Shown: positions 21,332-31,570, numbered from the stretch's first letter. The stretch is 64,000 bases of DNA from Epithemia pelagica (GCA_946965045.2 OX337232.1:2356001-2420000), one strand, 5' to 3'. The notes: generated from the sequence alone by a model not told the origin. Translations and numbers: made by a program.

Positions 21332-22109
21332 AATTCTCACCGTCTATGGTGGTTAGATTCTACATCTCATCGATTCCCCATGTCACATAGCCTCGTGCTA
21401 TCGCATCATGCCATCTAGCTTCGAGCTATGTTCCCTAGCTTCGCGCGATATCGACCTATATTTCTTCGCAAATCATGAAAAGTGAGAATAGATTGACGAA
21501 CTCACTCTCAAGACTAAACTGGGTCGTGCGGTGCTACAACGGACGTAAATTTGGCCGTTGCTCGGACATTATACTAACGCCCTAAGCGTACGCGCCCAAA
21601 ATCATCGAGCGCGCCCAAGCGACATCCGAGCGCTATCGGCATCTATCCGACCCAACGGTCTAAGTATCCCAAGCACGACACACGATCACGCGAGACCATA
21701 TTTCCATTCCCACAATCTCCAAATTGTCAACAAGCTGCGCGCCATGAAAACAACTATGCCAATCCAAAGCAAGAGCTGTTGACCCTGTATATGTTATCCG
21801 TCCACATATACATGTCATATACATCACATGAATCGACTCCAACTACTCCAAGCCTGTTGCTGCCAAGAACCTATGACACATGACCCTTGGCAGGACCGAA
21901 CATTTCACGTAGACCTATCGTAGTAATCAACACACAATCTAACAATATCACCATTTATCACATCCTCTTTTGTGTCCCGACTATCCTTTTGATAGACTAC
22001 GACTTGCTTTCCTCTCTTACCCGTGGAGAGGTTTGTATCGGTTGGTGACTACCTGATTGTCTGCTCTAACGAGCATTGATGTCCCTACGATTCAGAAAGA
22101 ATTGTAGCA
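21326..22109 (+). repeat. 3' LTR of Copia 2
   Basis: A 784-bp copy of 13728-14511 with scattered substitutions, for example in the block near 21450 and at the last bases (GTAGCA against GTAACA). Confidence 0.93.
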
Positions 22110-22599
22110 GCAGGAGCCTGGAGGAACGTCAGTGAGGTGCAGGAATGGGAGAAACCGTGGAACAAGTGTCGGGTGGGACAGTGGCAGGTACAGGAGGGAT
22201 GCTAGGTGAAAGTGAAGGGATGACAGGTGTAGGAGTAGAAGGGATGGGTGTAGGAGCAGAAGGGACGCATAGTGTAGGAGCAGGAGAGATGGGAGGAGCA
22301 GAGGGAACCTGTCCCATGTAGGAGTAGGAGGGACAGGTGAAGGAGCATAGGGAACGGGTGCAGGTAGAGAAGGGATGGTGGGACCAGCAGAGGAGCAAGA
22401 CAACAAAGGCTATGAGTATCCCTCTCCAATGGAGGAAGAAAGCAGGAAACCAAACTTTGGACGAATCAGCAATGTGTCGAACACCACAATGTCCTCATGT
22501 GGCACTGGAGTCAACAGTAATTTGTCGTTTGACTTTGGGGAAAATCAGCCAGACCTTCATGCTGAAGCCTTTTACCACAACACTCGCTTTCCTTAAGCT
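22110..22599 (+). pseudogene. Downstream part of the ORF split by Copia 2, with GA-rich minisatellite
   Basis: After the duplicated GCAGG the interrupted sequence resumes. The joined frame meets a TAG about 36 codons on, so the gene also has frameshifts or ended there. From about 22190 to 22390 a degenerate purine-rich repeat (variants of gtaggagcagaaggga) makes long shadow ORFs on both strands. At 22375-22596 an open frame of 73 codons (MVGPAEEQDNKGYEYPSP...) ends in TAA and may be the original C-terminus. No function recognised. Confidence 0.4.
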
Positions 22600-23026
22600 G
22601 CTTACTCGAAGAACTACTAGTTACATTTACTGTTGAAACACTCACTTAGTCTATGAATAGAAATAGGAAAACACAGTGATGAAAAGAAGATACGTCCAAT
22701 CGATCAGAGAGCATACACACTGAAGAGTCCACCGTAGCCTCACCAAACTTAAAAGTTCCTTAGAACACACCACCAAGGTCTCAAAGTCGCAATTCTAGCC
22801 TGGTTCATTCGATTTCCATGAAGTGGTGCACCATTCCCAACCCTGCCCATTGGCCAAAAACGAGCCCAAATCGTGCCCACTGAAAAAATGGTCCTACTTT
22901 AGCTACTTCTATCTCTATAACCATGGCCCATGGACAAGACCACCCATCAAGGGGACCGAAGGCATTGTCTGGAGATGCTAAATATCGAACACCATGGTCT
23001 GGGAGTCAATATTCGAGAAGTTATCC
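22600..23026. other. Non-coding interior of the TA-flanked transposon
   Basis: No ORF or RNA seen. The phrase ccattcccaaccctgc occurs at about 22830 and again in the terminal repeat at 23029, so it is a subterminal repeat. Confidence 0.45.
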
Positions 23027-23100
23027 CCCATTCCCAACCCTGCGATTTGGGCGCAAAACCGCGCGCCCTGGGCGCGCCACCCTAGTAGGTACTAGGAGTA

Positions 23101-23585
23101 GAGAGGAGTACTAGTTACTAGTTATTATGATGGACTGGACTCTCGACTCGATACTCGAGCTCCTCACGACTACGTAACTCTCAATGTACACCCAAGTTAA
23201 GATGGGACCAAGGAACATGGTCAGGCCACGTCATGAAGTCTGAGCATTGGCGTTGGAGTGTAAGTCGGGCGGTCCACCCAAAAGAAGAGCCGGCCTCGCT
23301 GTCACACAAAGAATGAGGCAGAACGGGCGTGCAACTCGGAAGAGAGAGTTCCAAAAAGAACATGTGCATCCCATCTACTGCGACAAAGCCTCTTCCATTC
23401 CATATCTCAAAGTGGACTGCCTCCAAATAGAGGATCGTCCGATTCAAGAGGCATGGGCACTCTTGAATCAAACAACAATGCGCCAACAATGGATCCCTAA
23501 TGGAGCGCGACATGCGATCCATGACAAACAAGCAAAGACGCAGCAAACAAAACAAGAGGGACACGGAGAGCTCACTCTTTGGGTT
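23101..23585. other. Region before the DIRS-like element
   Basis: Overlapping ORFs of 158 codons (minus, 23181-23657) and 121 codons (plus, 23247-23612) are present, but neither shows a recognisable domain and each shadows the other. It may be the 5' terminal region of the DIRS-like element. Confidence 0.4.
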
Positions 23586-23764
23586 TTCTACGGTTCGTCG
23601 GCGAAGGTCTGATCCCCTTTGGCGCCGTTCTTGATTTCTAAAGAGTTGAAACTCCAACTTTCGTGGGTACTGATAGTAGCCATTTCTTCTACGGTTCGTT
23701 GGCGAAGGTCTGATCCCCTTTGGCGCCGTTCTTGATTTCTAAAGAGTTGAAACTCCAACTTTCT
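23586..23764 (+). repeat. 101-bp offset direct repeats before gag-like ORF
   Basis: Positions 23586-23663 and 23687-23764 are 78-bp copies with about one mismatch (ttctacggttcgtyggcgaa...), placed 101 bp apart, 36 bp before the ATG at 23800. They might be part of the element's terminal repeat or a tandem promoter block. Confidence 0.75.
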
Positions 23765-23799
23765 CTGCTCACTTCGCTCTCTTACTTACTCCTTCTACC

Positions 23800-26256
23800 A
23801 TGTCGGTTCCTCCTCCTCCTCCTCCTGCACAGGATGCTGATACGCTCCTCTCTGCGCTCGTCGCTTCGGCCTCCGTGGCTAACACCCCTGCGGCTGGGGC
23901 CGCCCGTCCTTCTACGGCGGCTTGGGGGGGGGACCGCGGTCAAATCTCCTTTGCTGCTGACCCTCCCACGGATGAGATGATGGTTCAAGGCACGGAAACC
24001 GCATTGTTTCCCGAGAGCACCACGGACCCTACTGTCCTTGGACGCTCTACCGGTGGTAGTAAGTTTGGTGTCGTGGCACTTCGCACAAGCGAATGTGCAG
24101 ACAAGTTGTTGTGTTTGGGTCTCAAGCGCGGCAGAGCAACCTTTTGCATCGACCCCAAGTGCGCTAAAGCCGGGGACCATGGAACTGGTCTAGCTCCCGT
24201 CGACTTGGGACCCTCAGGAGGATTGTTCATTACCAAGAACCCTGCCTCTGCCTTTTGCACTCCGGTTATCTCGTTGAGTGAGATCTCTCAGGAGACACTG
24301 GACCAAGTCCAGCATGAAAAACACACTATGGAAGAATGGACGAAGAAATTTGTTGCTATGAAACGTCTTAATCAAGTTAAGAAAGAAGGTCACCTGGATG
24401 CCAGTCTGAAGGAAACGGAGCATAAAATCTCCAAGGCTGACTCCCTCCGTACCCCGTTTACACTCAAGAAAGCTACCTCTACCTCCACCTCCTTCGTCGT
24501 TGAGAATTTCTCTCCTCACCATAAGATTTTGGACGGGGATCTGAAGGATGTGATTCGGAAGATTACTGTTGACTCCTCCTTGGTTCCGATAACTCTTCGC
24601 GAAATCGAAGACTTGGTGATGGAAGCAGGAGAAGTGATCCAGACTTTGTCCTTGGAACAACAAGCCATTTCGCGTCAAAACAGCACAGCCGTTGAAGCTC
24701 TAGGAATCAAATTTGATAAACTGTCCATGGAAATTGGACCTCGAGAGGACTTGCCGGACGAGTACCAAGCCCCGACCCTCTGGGGAATCATCTCTTCGAT
24801 GATTCGTTCCATTCAAGAATCCTCTCCCTCGACGACTGAATCTCACCAACGTGCTGTGGATAGTCGCCTTGCCGCGGTTAAGTCCTCTATTGCTACTTTC
24901 TTCTCAACCATCCAAGGCCAAGTCTCTTCGAAGTTGTCCTCGACCCAAGTTGAGACTCGTAACTCGGTAGACAAGCTTCGAAACCAATTCGTGCAAGGCT
25001 TCAAAGGAATCCTCGATCGCTTGTCGGCCCTTGAATCCAACACGACACTCACCAACCGTATCTTGACCATTGAAACTAAGATGTCGTCCCATGAAATTTT
25101 GCTTAGCCAACTGGGAACCTCCCCGCAGATGTTCGGTGCAACACAGACGACATCCAACACAGGATCACCAGCCCTTCAAAACAAAGTCACTGCTCTTGAA
25201 GGGGAAATCGCGAATTTGAGGACCCTCTTGGGAGATGCCAATTTGGAAATGCAACGTCTCAAGGGCAAGGTCGACACTTCCACCATCAAGTTCGGAAATC
25301 TCGGCTTAGCAACGGTTGATGACTGCAAAGCCTGGGTGGCCCTCAAGTTCGGGTCAAGAGCGAACGGTCTTTTGTTTGATCTCAACTTGGTGCTTGAATG
25401 GTGTGCCCCGCAGGAAAATGGGGATGTTTTATCCATGCTGACTACCATGGAAAAACGACACAAGATGCAGATCGCGACAACAAATGAAGCTCGAGCGATT
25501 TATGCGATGAAGAATGAATTTCCCCAGCTCTTGTACAAAGATTTCCCTGGCACCGGGCGGGACCCTTCGTTTCTTACTGCGATGAAAGAGTACTTGGATT
25601 GGGAGTCGCCCGAGACGGGAGTTCGTGACCGAATCCTGAATCGTCTAGGCAACATGAATTCTATGTTCGGAGAACAAATTGCCACAACGATGGCCAATGA
25701 ACCTGAAGCCCGTTCCTTAGCCTTATCTATGCTATCTGTTTCGGTGGGTTGTTGCCGTGAATTGGTAACCTATTTTGATGAAACCATGAATGAACTCACT
25801 ATCAAGTCGAAGTTTACTACCCGCAAGGCCTTCAGTTTGGTTACCCAAGTGGTCAGGCGCTTCTTCATGGACTTATACAAGGTTAGGGCTCAAGTCTACT
25901 CGTCTCTTTCGACCACTGATAGTGCTGGCCAGTGCGCATGGATCCTTTACGGCGTTCTCCGTACCCACGATGTTATGAGCGATTACGTCAAAGCTCGTTT
26001 CAAGAACCATCCGTCCGTTTCAAGCGAATACATTCGCTTCCTTTCTACCAACTCGGGCTTCGAGTCCCTCAAGACGCTAGAAGATCAAGTGGAATCCTTG
26101 AAGCGTACCTCTGCTCAGCTGGTCAAAGATGTTACCTCGGCCAAGAAAGCTTCCGACACGGCCAGCAGCACTGTGGACAGTGTCAAAAAGGATGTGACCG
26201 AATTGAAGAAACAAGCCCAGCGTCGTGGAGGATCTACCAACGGTGACAAGAAGTGA
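23800..26256 (+). CDS. Gag-like protein of DIRS-like element
   Basis: The 818-residue ORF starts MSVPPPPPPAQDADTLL. A Cys/His cluster (CADKLLCLG, then FCIDPKCAKAGDHG) lies at about 100-130 and may bind zinc. The middle and C-terminal parts are predicted coiled coils (for example ALEGEIANLRTLLGDANLEM, about 465) and the tail is basic. It ends at TGA 26254-26256 followed by CGG; the same frame then stays open for 72 codons into the RT ORF. The protein is likely the particle or RNA-binding protein by position; no family match can be verified here. Confidence 0.7.
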   Translation: MSVPPPPPPAQDADTLLSALVASASVANTPAAGAARPSTAAWGGDRGQISFAADPPTDEMMVQGTETALFPESTTDPTVLGRSTGGSKFGVVALRTSECADKLLCLGLKRGRATFCIDPKCAKAGDHGTGLAPVDLGPSGGLFITKNPASAFCTPVISLSEISQETLDQVQHEKHTMEEWTKKFVAMKRLNQVKKEGHLDASLKETEHKISKADSLRTPFTLKKATSTSTSFVVENFSPHHKILDGDLKDVIRKITVDSSLVPITLREIEDLVMEAGEVIQTLSLEQQAISRQNSTAVEALGIKFDKLSMEIGPREDLPDEYQAPTLWGIISSMIRSIQESSPSTTESHQRAVDSRLAAVKSSIATFFSTIQGQVSSKLSSTQVETRNSVDKLRNQFVQGFKGILDRLSALESNTTLTNRILTIETKMSSHEILLSQLGTSPQMFGATQTTSNTGSPALQNKVTALEGEIANLRTLLGDANLEMQRLKGKVDTSTIKFGNLGLATVDDCKAWVALKFGSRANGLLFDLNLVLEWCAPQENGDVLSMLTTMEKRHKMQIATTNEARAIYAMKNEFPQLLYKDFPGTGRDPSFLTAMKEYLDWESPETGVRDRILNRLGNMNSMFGEQIATTMANEPEARSLALSMLSVSVGCCRELVTYFDETMNELTIKSKFTTRKAFSLVTQVVRRFFMDLYKVRAQVYSSLSTTDSAGQCAWILYGVLRTHDVMSDYVKARFKNHPSVSSEYIRFLSTNSGFESLKTLEDQVESLKRTSAQLVKDVTSAKKASDTASSTVDSVKKDVTELKKQAQRRGGSTNGDKK

Positions 26257-26472
26257 CGGTGTGCCGCGCCTAAACTAGATGAAAACGTTTCGTATGTTGA
26301 CTCTGGTTTAGACGCTGGTAGTATTGCATCATCTTTAAGCAGTCTGGGACCTGGCTCTCCTGGTGGTGTTGGCGCCAAACGTCCAGCCTCACCACTGCCT
26401 AGCATTGTCGTTTCGGTTACACGCTCCAGGCATCGTCCTACTGATCGCGGATCACGGGTCTTCCGAAGTGAT

Positions 26473-29073
26473 TTGTCGTGTCTTATCCTTGGTCAAACAT
26501 CCCTTTCGTGGGGACTTGGTCTCAGTCTCGGGGACTGGCACGGCATTTACATGTTGGCTGCTGAGTATGAAGCACGACGAGAGAACCCCTTTTGGCGTGC
26601 CGTTTTGCTTCATTTTGGGGATAAGCTCCACTTAGTCCCAAGCATCGATGTTGTTCTGGGACGAGGGATCATTTCGGTTGTACTGTTGGAAGGCGATCCT
26701 GATTACCTCGCGTCTTCCTTGCTTTTCGTCCCTCCGAGTTGGCCTGTTTTATTGTTGCTTCCTTCGGGATGGAGTCGCCCCACCCTTCCCCAAGTCCAAT
26801 GGTTGTCGGTCACCCATCGTCAATGTGGTGGTGTCACGACCGCTCGTGTCCACGTTGGGCGTCGTGGTATACCTCCGTTGTTTTTCCATGTCACCACGCG
26901 GCGCACGCTGGGTTCGATCATCTCGCATTCAGTCCGTCCTTCCCCGTGTGGGGCGCCCACTCTGCCTGATCCTTATTACTCCTGTGACGATCAGTTGCAC
27001 ACCCGTGCTCTTTTCAAGCCTATTCGGTTGTCCACGCACTTTTCAAAGACGGGTTGGGGTTGTCGTCCGCTTACTGATGAAGAAATTGGAACGGCGTTCG
27101 ATTTGCCGCTTTGGGTCATCAATGATACGATTGCTTTTCGTTGGTGGTGCTCCCACATGATTCATCCGCGAGTTATTCCCATCAAGATCCCAGCTTTATT
27201 GTTGAATTCCGCTTTACCACACTTGGACCCTGTTCTGATTCACCACACTAGTACCGCCGGCAACAAACATGGTGGACCCTCATCCCCGTTTCGTCCCTGC
27301 AAACGCGGCCGTTGGTTGACCCCTCTTTCGGAAACTGTCCAAGATGGCGTCCTGGGTACCACCTTTTCCTTCTTGCCCGCCTTTCTCCCTCATGACGCGT
27401 GGCTCGACGATTCCAAGATTGCGGATATTGCGGTTAAGGCAGACGACGCCCTGGCCCCTTTTTGGATCTGGGATGGGCGGATTCGGGGCATCTACCCTTG
27501 GATCACAGATTCGGCGCTTTCAGGCTTCCGTTTGTTGGCTTTGCTTTGGTGGCGTCGCTCCTTGGTGCGAAGTTTCTTGGCTTATTTACGCTTGCGGTTT
27601 GGTGCGAATTGGCCAGCCTTAGTGGCCTCTTCACCACTCCAGGGGGGGGAGGAGTCTTTCAATTTCGATTCGTTTCCCGTACTGCTATCCGCCGGCCGCT
27701 GTGTCTTGTCCCAACTTCTTCGTTCCACCTGGTGGGACTGGGATGCGGGTTCTTCGTTGATTTTTTGGCGCTGGAACGGCCTCTCCCAACAAGCAGATGC
27801 CTGGTTTGGCACTCCCATCCATGTCACCGATGCTCTTCCTTCTTATCATCGGCGTCAGCGTGCTCCTCCTGCGGAAATACTCCCTCAAGTCTCCAAGAAA
27901 TTATCGACAGTGCTCGAGCGTGGTTATTTGGACGGTGTCTCTCCTCCCTCCAGCATGACCGACTACTTCGCTGTTCCAAAAGGCGACAATGACATTCGGA
28001 TGGTCTATAATGGCACAAGCTGCGGGTTGAATAAGTCTCTGTGGGCACCAAATTTTTGGTTACCAACGTCTGAGTCGGCTCTACGACTATTAACCACCGA
28101 TTCCTACTGTGGGGACATGGATTTGGGGGAAATGTTTTTGAATTTCCCCATGGACGTACACCTTCAACCCTATGCTGGTGTAGACATGAATCCTGTCCAG
28201 TCACACCTCACCCCAGAAGCTACAGCCCTCTCTCCTGAATCTGGTAGGGTGCGGTGGAATCGTTTATTTATGGGTATGCTTCCGAGTCCCTTCCACGCCG
28301 CCCGCCAATACTACCTGGCTGAGGAAATAGCAAAAGGAGCACCACAGGATCCAACCAATCCGTGTGGTTTTGATTCAATTCGCTTTAACATCCCTGGCTC
28401 CGCCGATTACACCCCAACTTTGCCTTGGGTCATGAAGTGGAGCTCTAGACTCGACAACATTACGGGAGATGTAGTTACCTACATGGACGACTTGCGAACG
28501 GTCGGTTCCTCAGCCAAACATGCTTGGCAGGTGGCACGTCAACTGGGGGCTAGATTGCAATATCTAGGAATTCAAGACGCACCTCGAAAGCGGAGACCAC
28601 CTTCCAAAACTCCCGGCGCATGGGCTGGCAGTGTACACCATATCTCAGCCACGACCATATCAAAAGCCCTCACCCAAAAGAAATGGGACAAGGGCAAGAA
28701 ACTCCTGGAAAAATACGTGGATGCATATACCAAGAGTGACTCTCCCACGTTCGATCACAAGCAAATGCAACGAGACGTGGGCTTCTTCGTTCATCAAGCG
28801 CTGACCTACAATTCGCTAATGCCCTTCTTAAAGGGATTCTATTTGACTATGAATGTTTGGAGACCCGGGCGCAATGGCGAGGGATGGAAGCTGTCAACAA
28901 GGGAGTGGCTTTCCCAGTTACAAGAAAAGTTTGGGGACGAAGAAATCAACACCATTTGTGGTTTCTTAGACACAGATGAAGATGAAGACTCGCATGCAGA
29001 ACCAACCAACAAAGAAAAGGACATTCCACCAGCACGGGTCAAGGCAGTTCCGAGGCTGCGAACCGATGTATGA
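26473..29073 (+). CDS. Reverse transcriptase of DIRS-like element
   Basis: An 866-residue ORF in the same frame as the gag-like ORF; the frame is open from 26257, so the ATG at 26473 need not be the true start. The RT core has TDYFAVPKGDNDIRMVYNGT (about 495), GDMDLGEMFLNFPMD (about 547) and the catalytic YMDD at about 670, all typical of DIRS/Ngaro-type RT. The frame ends at a TGA (29071-29073) but RNase H follows at once in the same frame, so the stop is probably a mutation. The N-terminal 440 residues are Trp/His/Pro-rich and have no recognised domain. Confidence 0.85.
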   Translation: MSCLILGQTSLSWGLGLSLGDWHGIYMLAAEYEARRENPFWRAVLLHFGDKLHLVPSIDVVLGRGIISVVLLEGDPDYLASSLLFVPPSWPVLLLLPSGWSRPTLPQVQWLSVTHRQCGGVTTARVHVGRRGIPPLFFHVTTRRTLGSIISHSVRPSPCGAPTLPDPYYSCDDQLHTRALFKPIRLSTHFSKTGWGCRPLTDEEIGTAFDLPLWVINDTIAFRWWCSHMIHPRVIPIKIPALLLNSALPHLDPVLIHHTSTAGNKHGGPSSPFRPCKRGRWLTPLSETVQDGVLGTTFSFLPAFLPHDAWLDDSKIADIAVKADDALAPFWIWDGRIRGIYPWITDSALSGFRLLALLWWRRSLVRSFLAYLRLRFGANWPALVASSPLQGGEESFNFDSFPVLLSAGRCVLSQLLRSTWWDWDAGSSLIFWRWNGLSQQADAWFGTPIHVTDALPSYHRRQRAPPAEILPQVSKKLSTVLERGYLDGVSPPSSMTDYFAVPKGDNDIRMVYNGTSCGLNKSLWAPNFWLPTSESALRLLTTDSYCGDMDLGEMFLNFPMDVHLQPYAGVDMNPVQSHLTPEATALSPESGRVRWNRLFMGMLPSPFHAARQYYLAEEIAKGAPQDPTNPCGFDSIRFNIPGSADYTPTLPWVMKWSSRLDNITGDVVTYMDDLRTVGSSAKHAWQVARQLGARLQYLGIQDAPRKRRPPSKTPGAWAGSVHHISATTISKALTQKKWDKGKKLLEKYVDAYTKSDSPTFDHKQMQRDVGFFVHQALTYNSLMPFLKGFYLTMNVWRPGRNGEGWKLSTREWLSQLQEKFGDEEINTICGFLDTDEDEDSHAEPTNKEKDIPPARVKAVPRLRTDV

Positions 29074-30183
29074 GCCATTGCGGTCATGCTAGGCTCAGAG
29101 GATCCTCCCAAGGTCCAAGTCAGGTCGGACACCATCTTTGTTGCATTATTCGGATGTGGCGATGCTTCGGGATGTGGATTCGGGGCAGCCTTCCAACTCC
29201 CTCAAAAGAAACTGTCGTATAGAGTGGGAGCATGGGGAAAGGACATCGTGGTAGGTGAATCTTCCAACTGGAAGGAGTTTACCAACTGTGTAGAGTCGCT
29301 GGAGGAAGAAGCGTCCTTGGGCCATTTGGACAACACAGAAGTCTTCTTCTTCACAGACAACTCAACCGTCGAACGTTGTTTCTACAAGGGCTCATCATCA
29401 AGTCCAAAACTGCTAGAACTAGTGATCCGTCTACGACGACTAGAGATGCGCCATGCAATACGGCTGCATATCTCCCACGTATCAGGAAAGAGGATGATCG
29501 CTGTGGGAGTGGATGGCATTTCTAGAGGGCAATTGAACGAGGGAGTCATGGCTGGGACTCCCATGTTATCCTATATTCCTCTTCACAAGACCCCATTCCA
29601 GATGTCTGAGAATCTGTTCGAATGGGTTCGTTCTTGGTTGGGACCCAAAGCAGAAGCGCTAACCCCCATGGACTGGTTCACAACAGGCCACAACATCCGG
29701 GGATGGTCCCTCCCAACAGAACATAACAAACTGTCCCTGCCTATCCTTTGGCCAGGACATTTTGTGTGGGCTCCGCCTCCAGGAGCAGCTGATGTGGCTC
29801 TCGAGGAATTGAGAAAAGCACGTCACAAAAGACAATCTTCCATGCATGTTTTTCTTTGTCAACGCCTGCTTACTCCGAAATGGTATAAGCAGTTACACAA
29901 GGCATGCGATTTGGTTATGGAGATCCCTGCTGGAACTTCTTTTTGGCCTGAAGGAAATTATGAACCTCTCATCGTTGGTCTTGTTTTTCCTTTTATTAGG
30001 GCACAGCCGTGGCAATTGCGGGGCACCCCAAAAATGTTCTCAATGGACCGCCAATTGCGCAAATTGTGGAAAGAAGATCCAGTGGGTGGAAGGGATCTTC
30101 TGCGGAAATTTTGCGTTCAGTGTTGGAAAATGCAGTCCATGTCGAAACGCATGGTGCGCAAGTTGTTATTCTTCAAACGATGA
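29074..30183 (+). CDS. RNase H part of DIRS-like pol
   Basis: It continues the RT frame after TGA 29071-29073; the first ATG is at 29086. RNase H signature parts: FGCGDASGCGFGAAF near the start, FFTDNSTVE (about residue 90 of the ATG version) and RLHISHVSGKRMIAVGVDG with the late Asp. The C-terminal part (PWQLRGTPKMFSMDRQLRKLW) is the extension usual in this family. It overlaps the recombinase frame near 30100-30183. Confidence 0.8.
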   Translation, partial: AIAVMLGSEDPPKVQVRSDTIFVALFGCGDASGCGFGAAFQLPQKKLSYRVGAWGKDIVVGESSNWKEFTNCVESLEEEASLGHLDNTEVFFFTDNSTVERCFYKGSSSSPKLLELVIRLRRLEMRHAIRLHISHVSGKRMIAVGVDGISRGQLNEGVMAGTPMLSYIPLHKTPFQMSENLFEWVRSWLGPKAEALTPMDWFTTGHNIRGWSLPTEHNKLSLPILWPGHFVWAPPPGAADVALEELRKARHKRQSSMHVFLCQRLLTPKWYKQLHKACDLVMEIPAGTSFWPEGNYEPLIVGLVFPFIRAQPWQLRGTPKMFSMDRQLRKLWKEDPVGGRDLLRKFCVQCWKMQSMSKRMVRKLLFFKR

Positions 30184-30316
30184 GGGTCGGTTCTTTGTGG
30201 CTTCCAGGAACTTGATGGTGGAAGAGTCGGACGCGTCCCGGATCGTAGCAGCCAATTGGAGAGCGCGCACAAAGGACCGACGAGAAGATTATAGTCATGC
30301 GTGAGCGGGTGATCAC

Positions 30317-31570
30317 TTGATGACTCCTTTCGAGTGTGATTGGTGCATCTTTCGAAAGTTGAGAGGTGAGGAACCGGACCCGAGAAGCGTGCGAGACAAG
30401 TGCTTGATGGTGTGTGTGAGACGCATGAATCTCGATGCATTTTGGAGTCGGGCAACAAGCATAGTCGCGCAAAACACTAGAAATGCCAAAAAGATGATCG
30501 AGAAGTCAATGAAAGTGGGAATCCCTTATGGACCGTTCATGAGCCACGGCCCGTTCCCGAGTTACGATCATTGTGGGTACCAAGTGGCATATTTGATGTT
30601 GGACAGTTCGTTGGACGAGGGAAAGTATCATACGGATAGAAAGCAATTTGACACCATCCGGAAATTTCGATCGGTGTACTCCAATCACGTGAGAGCAACA
30701 CCGGCCACTTTGGTTGATAATCGACCCCTGGTTTTGACGGACAACAATGGGAAAGCCTTCTCTCGGTTGGGCCAAGACGAGAGCGGATCATTATGGTTTT
30801 CAAGATTTGTTGAAGGTTGTCGCCAACGGATGGGCCAAGACTGGCGCCCGGACCAAGCAATATCCAGCGAGTTGGTTGTTGCGTTGCTGGGTTCCTTGGA
30901 AGAAGAATTGAGGCGCGCAAACAATGTGACGGACCCATTTGTGACGGTTATGGCGGGAACCTTTTATGCTGTGTCTTTTGCTTTGTCCTTGAGAGGGCCG
31001 GAAGGGCTGCTCCTTGATTTAGGAGCCATGACTCGATACGCAGATCTTTACAAGGACCGGGATTGCGTGGTGGTTTGTCTTTGGGGCCAATTCAAAGGCG
31101 AGCATTCTGAACGGGCTCATCTCCTCCCCTGCTGCAATGTAACAGGGAGTGGAATCAAAGTTCGCCAATGGTTGAACAGAGCAATGGTCTTGTCTCGGGA
31201 CATTGGACGAACGACCGGGCCGTTGATGATGGATCGAAAGGGTGTACCCATCGCGCCACGAATGCTGGATGACATCCTGCATCGACATTTGTGCAAACTT
31301 TTCGACGACGACAAAAACCTTTTTCCTCTGACTGCCATCAAAGGGGAAGAGGACATCGTCACAAAATACTTTGTGTTCCGATCTTTCAGACGGGGTTCGA
31401 ATACAAGAGCAAAAGAGGTGGGCGTCGAGCAGCCAGACCTTGAAACTGTCAACCGATGGAGAATAAAGGAGAGAGCAGGAGCCAATAAACCAGGCGGGGC
31501 CATTGACCACATGTATGCAGACCTGTCGATGCTTGTGGGGCCGTTTCTCCGGTACAGTTCTGCAATGTGA
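30317..31570 (+). pseudogene. Tyrosine recombinase of DIRS-like element
   Basis: This would cut and rejoin DNA to insert the circular element copy. The 417-codon frame continues upstream of a TGA at 30302-30304 into a Cys-rich segment (GKCSPCRNAWCASCY, about 30115-30165), so the protein is broken or starts at the ATG after the stop. Candidate catalytic residues are Arg in SLRGPEG (about 226), SFRRGSNTRA (about 356-365) and Tyr in HMYADL (about 400). The box II His of HxxR is Arg here (RSFR). The overlap with RNase H is in the +1 frame. Confidence 0.75.

Larger units (their letters stand above)
13728..22109 (+). mobile_element. Copia LTR retrotransposon 2, recently decayed
   Basis: This 8382-bp plus-strand element has 784-bp LTRs (TGTTAGAATTC...GTARCA) that differ at around ten positions by eye, and a 5-bp target duplication GCAGG (13723-13727 and 22110-22114). 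It carries a half-tRNA-Asn primer site, an extra ORF before gag, gag, and a pol with two nonsense codons. LTR divergence and stops show it is older than Copia 1 and 3. Confidence 0.95.
12761..23098. mobile_element. TA-flanked DNA transposon carrying a disrupted ORF and nested Copia 2
   Basis: The ends 12761-12832 and 23027-23098 are imperfect inverted copies beginning CTCCTAGTRCCTACTAGGGTG and sharing GCGCCCAAATCG further in. Both abut TA (12759-12760 and 23099-23100). CTCC ends with TA duplications resemble Tc1/mariner elements, but no transposase is seen, so this is a guess. Without Copia 2 the element would be about 1.95 kb. Confidence 0.55.
23586..31570 (+). mobile_element. DIRS-like tyrosine-recombinase retrotransposon, decayed
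   Basis: The order is gag-like ORF, RT, RNase H and tyrosine recombinase, with no integrase or LTRs, which is the layout of DIRS-order elements. Outer ends are not defined: no split direct or inverted terminal repeat was found, so the coordinates cover the tandem leader repeats to the recombinase stop. Nonsense codons at 29071 and 30302, and a TGA at 26254, interrupt otherwise open frames. Confidence 0.75.

Noticed and set aside
22092-22453. Three long overlapping minus-strand ORFs rich in Leu/Pro/Ser
   Set aside because: They are frame products of the purine-rich minisatellite on the other strand.
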